From Actinobacteria bacterium UBA4426 (lineage in GTDB: Bacteria; Actinomycetota; Actinomycetes; S36-B12), in assembly GCA_002390705.1 (NCBI GenBank), contig DGQA01000015.1, forward strand, positions 1-29,914: DNA of 29,914 nucleotides, written 5' to 3'. Positions within the stretch are counted from its first letter, which is position 1. Each line of letters opens with the position of its first letter. Positions 23,252 through 29,914 of this stretch are shown piece after piece. The position numbers and the translations under genes were made by a program. The notes beneath the pieces were generated by a model. The model saw only the letters and a list, made by a program, of their open reading frames with translations, was not told the DNA's origin and made no database searches.

Positions 23252-24416
23252 TTTTGCCTTTAGGGGTTGAACTTAAGCGGTTCTTACGTTGGGTGAAAGC
23301 AGACCGGATTTCATAAAGAGCAAAAGCGATTATGGCCGAAAACAGCAGCATCCAACCGATTGCTAACCCGTCAAGGCTCGTCCCTGCAGTGGCTGTTTGT
23401 ATCTCTTTGATGGAAAGCCCTCGAGCAATGACGGGATCTGTGATCTTTTCCCGAGTAGGGGATGCTGCGCTTTGCACAGGGAGCGTGTTTTGTCCGAGAA
23501 CTCCCACCGCAGTGACGCTGTCACCATTTGCAAAGGCCCAACTCAACAGTTTCTCAGCGGCGTCAGCGCTCGCTTCTCTAATGCCCATGAGTGAAACAAT
23601 GTAGGTGGTGCCTTTTCGTTCGGCTGCACCAATAAAAGTGCGTCCCGCATTGGTGGTAAAGCCTGTTTTTAGCCCGATTGTGCCGGTGAAGTTGGTGAGC
23701 AGCATCCGGTTTGTGTTGTACACGGTTTTGGATTTTTTCTTATTGGAAAACTTATATTTTTTTTTACCCACCACATCACGCAGGTAAGGCAGAGCCAGGG
23801 CGGATCGACCAATTGTGGCTAGGTCGTAGGCGCTGGAAACCTGGCCTGGGGAATCGAGTCCACTGGGGTTATTGGCAACGGTGTCAAAGGCACCGAGTGA
23901 ATCAGCAATCTGGTTCATCTGGTTCAGGGTAGATTTTAGACTCCCGGTCCCTTGGGCTAGAGCTATTGCGGCGTCATTTGCACTGGGCAGTAGCAACGCA
24001 TGGAAGAGGTCGTTGGCGCTGTAAGTGCGGCCGCGTACCAGTCCAACTTTGCTGCCGTAGGTGTTTACCGCGCGCTTTTTGGCCTTAATGGGAGTTGTCG
24101 GATCTAATTGCGGCATCACAGTAAGTGCGGTCAAAATTTTTAATGTGCTCGCGGGTGCTCGCAATATATGAGGACCCTTTGCTGCCAGAATTTCACCGGT
24201 ATCAGCATTGGCCACCACCCAGGTTTTAGCCCGGACAACGGGAAGTGGATCAGAGTCCACACCGAGAGACACAATTTTACCTTTGCCGGTCAGCAGGTCA
24301 CCGCCCACCGTGGCCTCTCCCGGTGCGGCGTAAGCGGGGGTTAGGCCAAGGGTCAGGCACGCTGCGAGCGCGCCCACCGATACTGCGCTGAGATTTCGGC
24401 GGTACTTGTAACGCAT
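23235..24416 (-). CDS. Secreted, C-terminally anchored D-alanyl-D-alanine carboxypeptidase (S11, low-molecular-mass PBP)
   Basis: The 393-residue product trims pentapeptide stems of peptidoglycan. A signal peptide covers 1-30 with an AYA-AP cleavage site. The three serine-PBP motifs are intact: Ser90-x-x-Lys93 (APASTLKILTAL), Ser145-Ala-Asn147 (LPSANDAA) and Lys250-Thr-Gly (GLKTGFTTNAGR). A single hydrophobic segment near 350-375 (WMLLFSAIIAFALYE) followed by basic residues anchors the protein with the catalytic domain outside. A lysine-rich loop near 218-231 (GKKKYKFSNKKKSK) is unusual in its charge. It is the only - strand gene in this part of the window and converges with trpS; its upstream region is shared with the semialdehyde dehydrogenase gene. 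Confidence 0.93.
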   Translation of the reverse strand: MRYKYRRNLSAVSVGALAACLTLGLTPAYAAPGEATVGGDLLTGKGKIVSLGVDSDPLPVVRAKTWVVANADTGEILAAKGPHILRAPASTLKILTALTVMPQLDPTTPIKAKKRAVNTYGSKVGLVRGRTYSANDLFHALLLPSANDAAIALAQGTGSLKSTLNQMNQIADSLGAFDTVANNPSGLDSPGQVSSAYDLATIGRSALALPYLRDVVGKKKYKFSNKKKSKTVYNTNRMLLTNFTGTIGLKTGFTTNAGRTFIGAAERKGTTYIVSLMGIREASADAAEKLLSWAFANGDSVTAVGVLGQNTLPVQSAASPTREKITDPVIARGLSIKEIQTATAGTSLDGLAIGWMLLFSAIIAFALYEIRSAFTQRKNRLSSTPKGKISLEG

Positions 24417-24480
24417 AATTGCTCTAGTCTAACCCCAAAGTCACAGATAGTCACCAAGACACTTGGGCAAGTACAGTACG

Positions 24481-24490
24481 CCAGTACTGG
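24481..24490. promoter_or_regulatory. Palindrome CCAGTACTGG in a divergent promoter region
   Basis: CCAGTACTGG is a perfect 10-base palindrome between the leftward carboxypeptidase gene and the rightward semialdehyde dehydrogenase gene. Two further AGTAC copies lie immediately upstream (from about 24470), giving three AGTAC units within 20 bases. It could be an operator for either gene. Confidence 0.35.
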
Positions 24491-24564
24491 TCTGGTCACA
24501 GGTTACGCAACAAGGGGCGATGACCACTAGATTCTGCATGTACCCTCTACCGGAAAGGTATCCA

Positions 24565-26022
24565 ATGTCCGTGACATCAATATCGCAAGAATTGCCCGCT
24601 AGCACGCCAACCCGCCTGCTCATTGGGGGGGAATGGATCGCTACGAGGGCAGGGCTCGATGTGATCAACCCAGCTTCTTACGGAACTTTGGCCACAATCG
24701 GCGATGCTGGGGTAGCTGAAGGGATCCAGGCGGTTGACGCAGCCCATGAAGCATTTCAGACCTGGTCCTTGACGCCCGCTCGAGTTCGCGCTGAAATTCT
24801 CCGTAACGCCTTTAGCATTATGACCGCAGAAATTGATGACTGCGCCAGACTTATTGCCCTCGAGAATGGCAAAGCGTGGCGTGATGCCATGGGGGAGGCG
24901 CTCTACGCCGCAGAATTTTTCCGTTGGTTCTCGGAAGAAGCACCCCGAGTTGAGGGTGGTTTCCGTTATGCCCCCAACCGCGACAAAACGATTATTACCG
25001 ATTACCGCCCGATGGGTGTTGCCTACATGGTCACCCCGTGGAATTTTCCGGCGGCCATGATTACCCGTAAGTTGGGACCGGCGTTGGCTGCAGGTTGCAC
25101 GGCGGTGATCAAGCCTCCGGGTGAGACCCCCTTGACGGCTCTTTGGATTGGTGAAATTCTCGAACGGGCAGGAGCGCCGGCCGGGGTGGTCAATATTGTG
25201 ACAACCTCACAATCGGGTGAAGTGTCGAGTGCGATTCTGGCTGACCCACGGGTTGCCACCTTGTCATTTACCGGATCCACCTACGTGGGAAAGCTGTTGT
25301 TGAAGCAAACCGCAGAACGCGTTTTGCCGAGTTCAATGGAGTTGGGTGGTAACGCCCCGTTCATCGTGCTGGAAGGGTCCGATGTTGATCGGGCAGTTGA
25401 CGGCGCCATGGTCGCAAAAATGCGTAATGGTGGCTCTGCGTGCACGGCGGCAAATAGGTTCTACGTCCACGAGTCCATTAGCGGGGAATTCGCGGACAAG
25501 TTTGAAGCAGCATTGCGCGGACTTAAGATTGGACCGGGACTAGATGAAAGCAATGATCTCGGTGCCATGGTGAGTGATAAGGAGCGTGACAAAATTTTGG
25601 AACTGGTTGGCGAAGCAGAAAACGAAGGAGCTCAGGTCACCGAAGCCGGCACGGCTCCGACAACGGGCGCATTTCTTGCCCCTCGTATTGTGCGTGGGAT
25701 TGAACACGGCTCGGTGCTCACCCGCAATGAAATATTTGGTCCAGTTGTCCCAGTTGTTTCGGTATCGAGTACGGATGAAGCAGTACGCATGGCCAATGAC
25801 ACCGAATACGGCCTGATGTCCTACGTGTTTGCGAAGGATAACGGTGAAGGAATCAAGATCGCCCGTCGAATGGAATCAGGCATGGTCGCGATCAATCGCG
25901 GAATCGCCTCAGACCCGGCCGCACCATTTGGTGGAATGAAGGAGTCCGGGCTTGGTCGCGAGGGTGGTTTTGCGGGCATTCACGAGTTCCTTGAAACCCA
26001 GTATTTTGCGGTTGACTTGTAG
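24565..26022 (+). CDS. gabD: Succinate-semialdehyde dehydrogenase-type aldehyde dehydrogenase
   Basis: The 485-residue product is a complete NAD(P)-dependent aldehyde dehydrogenase. Asn160 (TPWNFP), Lys183 (VIKPPGETP), the general base Glu259 (MELGGNAPF) and the nucleophile Cys293 (NGGSACTAANRF) are in place, as is NEIFGPVVPVVS. The SACTAANR surrounding of the Cys and the overall length match actinobacterial succinate-semialdehyde dehydrogenases, which feed succinate into the TCA cycle. The ATG at 24565 has GGAAAGG six bases upstream; longer in-frame starts from 24463 are rejected because they run through the promoter region. The neighbour is sdhCAB, which supports succinate as product. Substrate specificity within the aldehyde dehydrogenase family is inferred; glutarate or other semialdehydes are possible. 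Confidence 0.88.
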   Translation: MSVTSISQELPASTPTRLLIGGEWIATRAGLDVINPASYGTLATIGDAGVAEGIQAVDAAHEAFQTWSLTPARVRAEILRNAFSIMTAEIDDCARLIALENGKAWRDAMGEALYAAEFFRWFSEEAPRVEGGFRYAPNRDKTIITDYRPMGVAYMVTPWNFPAAMITRKLGPALAAGCTAVIKPPGETPLTALWIGEILERAGAPAGVVNIVTTSQSGEVSSAILADPRVATLSFTGSTYVGKLLLKQTAERVLPSSMELGGNAPFIVLEGSDVDRAVDGAMVAKMRNGGSACTAANRFYVHESISGEFADKFEAALRGLKIGPGLDESNDLGAMVSDKERDKILELVGEAENEGAQVTEAGTAPTTGAFLAPRIVRGIEHGSVLTRNEIFGPVVPVVSVSSTDEAVRMANDTEYGLMSYVFAKDNGEGIKIARRMESGMVAINRGIASDPAAPFGGMKESGLGREGGFAGIHEFLETQYFAVDL

Positions 26023-26052
26023 ATTTTCTGTGACGGACGTCTCATGGGTTGA

Positions 26053-26074
26053 GGGTGCACGCGTGCGGGCACCC
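26053..26074 (+). promoter_or_regulatory. GC-rich dyad between the semialdehyde dehydrogenase gene and sdhC
   Basis: GGGTGC (26053-26058) and GCACCC (26069-26074) can pair around a 10-base loop, with weaker extension to GTT/AAC outside. Within it, GCACGCGTGC (26057-26066) is a separate perfect 10-base palindrome. It may terminate the upstream transcript (no T tract) or be an operator for sdhCAB, about 42 bases before sdhC. Confidence 0.4.
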
Positions 26075-26115
26075 AACTACTCTGTGAAGCACACGGACTC
26101 GAAAGGATTTGCGCG

Positions 26116-26928
26116 TTGAGCACAGTTACGAGCAACGATCAGCAGGGAGATATCGCACCGGGCAAGCGGGCCGATATTAAGGCCCGCACGCTGCGTACAG
26201 ACCGGTGGTGGATTCAGCCGGCCGTGATAGTCGGGGCCCTGATCGCGTTTATCATCTATTCAACTTGGCGGGCTTTTGAGAATGCCTATTACTACTCTGA
26301 GCCACTTATCTCGCCGTTCTACGCGCCCTGCTTAGCGTCGTCCTGTGTTGATGGGTCGTCATCGTTTACGCCGATTGGTTCATGGTGGATTCTGTCGCCG
26401 GCCCTGATTATCTTGATCTTTCCGCTGGGCTTCCGCATGACCTGCTACTACTACCGTAAGTCGTATTACCGCTCGTTTTGGCTCTCACCGCCGGCCTGTG
26501 CGGTGAGTGATTCGCACAAGCGCTACACCGGGGAAACTCGTGCACCGCTGATCTTGCAAAATAGCCATCGTTGGTTCTTCTTCGCTGGCCTCGTCTTCAA
26601 CGTAATCCTCACCTACGATGCGCTCATTGCCTTCCGTAATAGTGAAGGCCAATGGGGTCATATGAGTGTCGGTACGGTGGTGCTGCTGGCCAACGCGACT
26701 TTTCTCTGGATGTATTCACTCTCGTGTCACACTGCCCGACATGTGGTGGGTGGACGCTTGAAGCATTTCTCGGCCCACCCGGTTCGGTATCGGGCCTGGA
26801 CGTACATGTCGAAGCTAAATGCCAAGCATCCACGATACGCGTGGATTTCCCTCGTGGGCGTGGCAATGACCGACCTGTATGTGCGCCAGGTGGCATCGGG
26901 CTCAATTACTAACTTTTACTTCTTCTAA
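26116..26928 (+). CDS. sdhC: Succinate dehydrogenase membrane anchor / cytochrome b subunit, actinobacterial type
   Basis: The 270-residue product is the single membrane subunit of the actinobacterial succinate:quinone oxidoreductase. Five hydrophobic segments lie near 33-53, 89-110, 152-173, 183-204 and 243-262. Candidate haem-ligand histidines are His151 (NSHRWFFF), His205 and His209 (SCHTARHVVGG). The opening RTDRWWIQP and YSTWRAFENAYYYSEPLISPFYAPCL are characteristic. The start is a TTG at 26116, with AAAGGA eight bases upstream and no better in-frame start. sdhA follows after 18 bases. The name sdhC is by position and type; this form has no separate SdhD. Confidence 0.92.
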   Translation: MSTVTSNDQQGDIAPGKRADIKARTLRTDRWWIQPAVIVGALIAFIIYSTWRAFENAYYYSEPLISPFYAPCLASSCVDGSSSFTPIGSWWILSPALIILIFPLGFRMTCYYYRKSYYRSFWLSPPACAVSDSHKRYTGETRAPLILQNSHRWFFFAGLVFNVILTYDALIAFRNSEGQWGHMSVGTVVLLANATFLWMYSLSCHTARHVVGGRLKHFSAHPVRYRAWTYMSKLNAKHPRYAWISLVGVAMTDLYVRQVASGSITNFYFF

Positions 26929-26946
26929 GACGCGAAGGGATCTCTC

Positions 26947-28869
26947 ATGACGGTCATCGAACACTTCAAGCACGACGTTGTCGTTATCGGCGCTGGTGGG
27001 GCCGGGCTGCGAGCCGCGATCGAATCACGCGAGCAGGGTAAGAACACAGCGGTCATCAGCAAGTCCCTGCTAGGTAAGGCCCATACGGTGATGGCTGAGG
27101 GGGGCATCGCAGCGTCGATGGGGAATGTCAATAGCAAAGACAATTGGCAGGTGCATTTTTGCGACACCATGCGTGGCGGGAAGTTTCTCAGCCACTACCG
27201 GATGGCGGAGTTGCATGCGAAAGAAGCACCAGCGCGAGTCTGGGAACTTGAGTCATGGGGGGCTCTTTTCGACCGAACGGCGGAAGGAAAGATTAGCCAG
27301 CGAAACTTCGGTGGGCACGAGTACCCGCGTTTGGCTCACGTCGGGGACCGTACCGGTCTAGAGTTAATTCGCACCTTGCAGCAAAAGATTGTAGGGCTGC
27401 AACAGGAAGACAAGAAGATCAGCGATGACTACGAGTCTCGTCTGAGGGTCTTTGCGGAGTGCACGATCACTGACATCCTGCTAGCAGGCGAGGGGGAAGA
27501 TCGCCGGGTCGCCGGCGCATTCGGCTACCGGCGAGATTCCGGCAAGTTCGTGCTTTTCGAGGCTCCCACTGTCATCATTGCTACCGGTGGGATCGGTAGG
27601 TCATTTAAGGTTTCCAGCAACTCGTGGGAGTACACCGGCGATGGACACGCGCTCGCACTGCGATCGGGCGGGACGCTGGTGAACATGGAATTCATCCAGT
27701 TCCACCCCACCGGCATGGTGTGGCCGCCAAGTGTCAAGGGACTCCTTGTTACTGAATCTGTACGCGGCGATGGCGGGGTGCTGACCAATTCTGAGGGCCG
27801 CCGTTTCATGTTTGACTACATTCCCGATGTCTTTAAGGAGCAGTACGCCAAGACCGAGGAAGAGGCTGACGGCTGGTATACCGATCCTGAAAACAACAAA
27901 CGTCCACCAGAGTTACTACCTCGCGACGAAGTTTCTCGGTCAATTATGGCTGAAGTTAAAGCTGGTCGCGGTTCCCCACACGGTGGGGTGTTCCTTGACG
28001 TGTCGAAGCGACTTCCCGCCGAAACAATCAAGGAAAAATTGCCTTCTATGTGGCACCAGTTCAAGGAACTCGCCGATGTTGATATCACTGAGGAGTCGAT
28101 GGAAGTCGGTCCCACATGTCACTACGTTATGGGGGGAGTAGAAGTCGATTCGGACTCTGCTGCTGCTGTTGGAGTGCCGGGTTTGTTCTGCGCTGGAGAG
28201 GCAGCGGGTGGTTTGCACGGATCCAACCGATTGGGTGGGAACTCCTTGTCGGACTTACTCGTCTTCGGACGCCGAGCTGGCATGGGCGCTGTCGAGTATC
28301 TCAATAACCTTGATGATGTTGGGGCAATTCGTCCATCGGTGAGACAACAAGACGTGGACGCGGCAGTGGAAGCAGCATTAGCGCCCTTCAATCAGGTCGA
28401 GGGCGAAAACCCGTACACGGTTCAACAGGATCTACAAGATGTGATGGCTGATCTCGTCGGCATTATTCGGACGGGAGACGAGATGCGAAGCGCATTGGAT
28501 CGCCTAGCGGAATTGCGGGTGCGTGTCGCAAACGTAGCCGTGATGGGTGGCCGAGAGTACAACCCGGGCTGGCATCTGGCCTTGGACCTGCACCACCAGA
28601 TGTTGGTTTCTGAATGCGTGGCCAAATCTGCTTTGGCTCGCGAGGAGTCGCGTGGGGGTCACACCCGCAACGACTTCCAAGTCATGGATCCAAATTGGCG
28701 CATGGTCAACCTCATCTGCCGACTGGGCAAGGATCAGGTGGATATCATCAAGCAAGATCTGCCGTGGATGTCCGAGGAGCTCATCTCGCTTTTCGACGTA
28801 AGCGAGCTGAGCAAGTACATGACCGAAATCGAACTCAGCCAACTGCGAGTGCCGGAAGGGGCGGTGTAG
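26947..28869 (+). CDS. sdhA: Succinate dehydrogenase flavoprotein subunit
   Basis: The 640-residue product oxidises succinate to fumarate on the inner face of the membrane. GAGGAG (15-20) binds FAD, and His46 in AHTVMAEGGIAA is the expected site of covalent flavin attachment. Substrate-site motifs include QFHPTGM, RGDGGVLTNSEGRRF, and the late GLFCAGEAAGGLHGSNRLGGNSLSD. The C-terminal helical domain is complete. It lies between sdhC and sdhB with gaps of 18 and 2 bases, so the three are one operon. The length and the 'RDEVSRSIMAEVKAGRG' segment are typical of the actinobacterial/soluble-fumarate-reductase-like branch. Confidence 0.97.
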   Translation: MTVIEHFKHDVVVIGAGGAGLRAAIESREQGKNTAVISKSLLGKAHTVMAEGGIAASMGNVNSKDNWQVHFCDTMRGGKFLSHYRMAELHAKEAPARVWELESWGALFDRTAEGKISQRNFGGHEYPRLAHVGDRTGLELIRTLQQKIVGLQQEDKKISDDYESRLRVFAECTITDILLAGEGEDRRVAGAFGYRRDSGKFVLFEAPTVIIATGGIGRSFKVSSNSWEYTGDGHALALRSGGTLVNMEFIQFHPTGMVWPPSVKGLLVTESVRGDGGVLTNSEGRRFMFDYIPDVFKEQYAKTEEEADGWYTDPENNKRPPELLPRDEVSRSIMAEVKAGRGSPHGGVFLDVSKRLPAETIKEKLPSMWHQFKELADVDITEESMEVGPTCHYVMGGVEVDSDSAAAVGVPGLFCAGEAAGGLHGSNRLGGNSLSDLLVFGRRAGMGAVEYLNNLDDVGAIRPSVRQQDVDAAVEAALAPFNQVEGENPYTVQQDLQDVMADLVGIIRTGDEMRSALDRLAELRVRVANVAVMGGREYNPGWHLALDLHHQMLVSECVAKSALAREESRGGHTRNDFQVMDPNWRMVNLICRLGKDQVDIIKQDLPWMSEELISLFDVSELSKYMTEIELSQLRVPEGAV

Positions 28870-28871
28870 TC

Positions 28872-29633
28872 ATGGGATTAAAGCGTAATTTCCGCGTGTG
28901 GCGCGGCAATAGTGAGGGCGAGGGGGCTCTTAAGGACTATGAAGTGGATGTGCTCGAGGGCGAGGTTGTCCTTGACGTTATCTTCCGAATTCAGGCGACG
29001 CAGGCGACAGACCTTGCCGTGCGGTGGAATTGTAAGGCCGGGAAATGTGGTTCGTGCAGTGTCGAGATCAATGGGAAACCGACCCTGATGTGCATGACCC
29101 GGATGAACACTTTCGAGGAGAGCGAAACCATCACGGTCACACCGCTTAAGACCTTCCCCGTCACACGGGATTTGGTCACCGACGTCTCCTTTAACTACGC
29201 CAAGGCTCGCGAAGTCCCGGCGTTCACTCCCCCTGTTGGCTTGGAGCCCGGCGATTACCGCATGTCACAGCAAGATGTCTCGCGCAGCCAGGAGTTCCGC
29301 AAGTGCATTGAATGCTTCCTGTGCCAAGACACATGTCACGTAATTCGCGACCATGAGGAGAACAAGACGAACTTCGCTGGGCCGCGCGTCCTGATGCGCG
29401 TCGCCGAACTCGAGATGCACCCACTGGACTCCTTGGATCGCACCCGGATGGCGCAAGAAGAGTTGGGCTTGGGCTATTGCAATATCACGAAGTGTTGCAC
29501 GGAATCATGTCCGGAGCACATAAAGATCACCGATAACGCGCTAATCCCGCTCAAGGAACGGGTGGTTGACGTTAAGTACGACCCCGTCAAGTGGCTTGGC
29601 AATAAGATTCGGGTGCGCAGCAGCACGGATTGA
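28872..29633 (+). CDS. sdhB: Succinate dehydrogenase iron-sulfur subunit
   Basis: The 253-residue product carries electrons from SdhA to the quinone site. The 2Fe-2S ligands are Cys54, Cys59, Cys62 and Cys74 (CKAGKCGSC ... MC). The second set, Cys145, Cys148, Cys151 and Cys155 (CIECFLCQDTC), and the third, Cys203, Cys208 or Cys209, and Cys213 (CNITKCCTESC), account for the 4Fe-4S and 3Fe-4S centres. The ATG at 28872 follows the sdhA stop by two bases; the longer in-frame reading upstream overlaps sdhA and is a shadow. Complete and intact. Nothing like a strong U-tract terminator follows it. Confidence 0.97.
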   Translation: MGLKRNFRVWRGNSEGEGALKDYEVDVLEGEVVLDVIFRIQATQATDLAVRWNCKAGKCGSCSVEINGKPTLMCMTRMNTFEESETITVTPLKTFPVTRDLVTDVSFNYAKAREVPAFTPPVGLEPGDYRMSQQDVSRSQEFRKCIECFLCQDTCHVIRDHEENKTNFAGPRVLMRVAELEMHPLDSLDRTRMAQEELGLGYCNITKCCTESCPEHIKITDNALIPLKERVVDVKYDPVKWLGNKIRVRSSTD

Positions 29634-29746
29634 TTCCGGGGTGTGAGGCCCCGCGTGGGGAAAAAGAGCCAGATAGTGCTCTACTTCAAGCGCGCGGGCA
29701 TTCATGAGAAAAACTCTTTGTGGCAGGTGGCAACGTACCCGGGGAA

Positions 29747-29758
29747 GAAAATATTTTC
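29747..29758. promoter_or_regulatory. AT-rich palindrome upstream of the mutase gene
   Basis: GAAAATATTTTC is a perfect 12-base palindrome in the 197-base gap between sdhB and the mutase gene, 72 bases before the ATG. The rest of the gap has a weak AGAGC/GCTCT stem near 29666-29683 and no coding signal. It could be an operator or part of the promoter. Confidence 0.3.
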
Positions 29759-29830
29759 CGCAGCCAGGGCACCCGTCCGTTCTGCTGTGACGTTGCGGGC
29801 GAAAAAGATCGCAGGCCGTAGACTCTGACC

Positions 29831-29914
29831 ATGGCATCGGAGCGCGTGAGTGAGTCAGGGTTTGACATTAAACCGGTCTATAGCAGCGCAGACTTAGTAG
29901 ATTTTGATGAGGGA
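29831..29914 (+). CDS. Methylmalonyl-CoA mutase-type acyl-CoA mutase, N-terminus only (cut by window edge)
   Basis: Only the first 28 codons are present: a short lead (MASERVSES) followed by GFDIKPVYSSADLVDFDEG. The xxIKPVYxxxDL pattern is the N-terminal arm typical of the large subunit of adenosylcobalamin-dependent methylmalonyl-CoA / isobutyryl-CoA mutases of the acyl-CoA mutase family. It is too short for the open-frame survey, but the frame runs to the window edge. No clear ribosome site precedes the ATG, so translation may be leaderless or the start may differ. If right, it converts methylmalonyl-CoA to succinyl-CoA next to the succinate dehydrogenase operon, a sensible setting for propionate use. 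The rest of the gene is needed to tell the mutase subtypes apart. Confidence 0.65.
   Translation, partial: MASERVSESGFDIKPVYSSADLVDFDEG

Noticed and set aside
29638..29656. Terminator after sdhB at the GGGG/CCCC segments
   Set aside because: The stems are only four or five pairs and are followed by A rather than T bases, so I do not call a terminator.

Overview
The window looks like a chromosomal segment of an actinomycete (Actinomycetota) of moderate GC content, roughly 50-55% by eye. The main evidence is the actinobacterial order purN-purH ... folD-DUF3017-mdh, a DUF6350-type membrane protein just upstream of purN, and an actinobacterial-type sdhC-sdhA-sdhB operon. The moderate GC and the compact spacing would suit a freshwater or marine planktonic lineage, but the sequence does not settle the genus. 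I see no rRNA, tRNA, CRISPR array, insertion sequence or integrase.

Bases 1-7050 are an accessory catabolic region. It opens with the 3' part of a ribose-type ABC substrate-binding protein. An M24 (Xaa-Pro peptidase/creatinase-fold) protein, a short-chain dehydrogenase (SDR) and a hydroxyisobutyrate-type dehydrogenase follow on the + strand. A sugar-phosphate-isomerase-like TIM barrel coupled to a second SDR lies on the - strand, and a third SDR is divergent from that pair. The gap between the binding protein and the M24 gene holds a striking 56-nt imperfect hairpin. The set suggests oxidation and isomerisation of an imported polyol, sugar or sugar acid; the substrate is not determinable.

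Bases 7051-12490 hold a 306-bp structured gap, then a translationally coupled chain with three consecutive 4-base overlaps: DUF6350 protein, unknown six-helix protein, purN, purH. A YdcZ-type transporter with a problematic start follows. Bases 12519-17263 are a second accessory block between purH and folD, two genes that are commonly close together in actinomycetes: a 2-oxoacid dehydrogenase E2 and fused E1 (- strand), divergent from a VOC-fold protein and a GntR/FCD repressor (+ strand). Two TGGATCCA-core sites in the divergent promoter region are likely operators of that repressor.

Bases 17374-29914 are mostly core metabolism: folD, a DUF3017 protein, mdh, icd of the eukaryote-like NADP type, a CNNM/CorC transporter, trpS, a secreted D,D-carboxypeptidase (- strand, tail overlapping trpS), succinate-semialdehyde dehydrogenase, sdhCAB, and the first 28 codons of a methylmalonyl-CoA-mutase-type protein. 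Isocitrate, succinate semialdehyde, succinate, malate and methylmalonyl-CoA steps therefore cluster here around the C4 part of the TCA cycle. Several intergenic dyads (upstream of folD, mdh, the semialdehyde dehydrogenase, sdhC and the mutase, and after icd) are reported as candidate regulatory or 3'-end structures.
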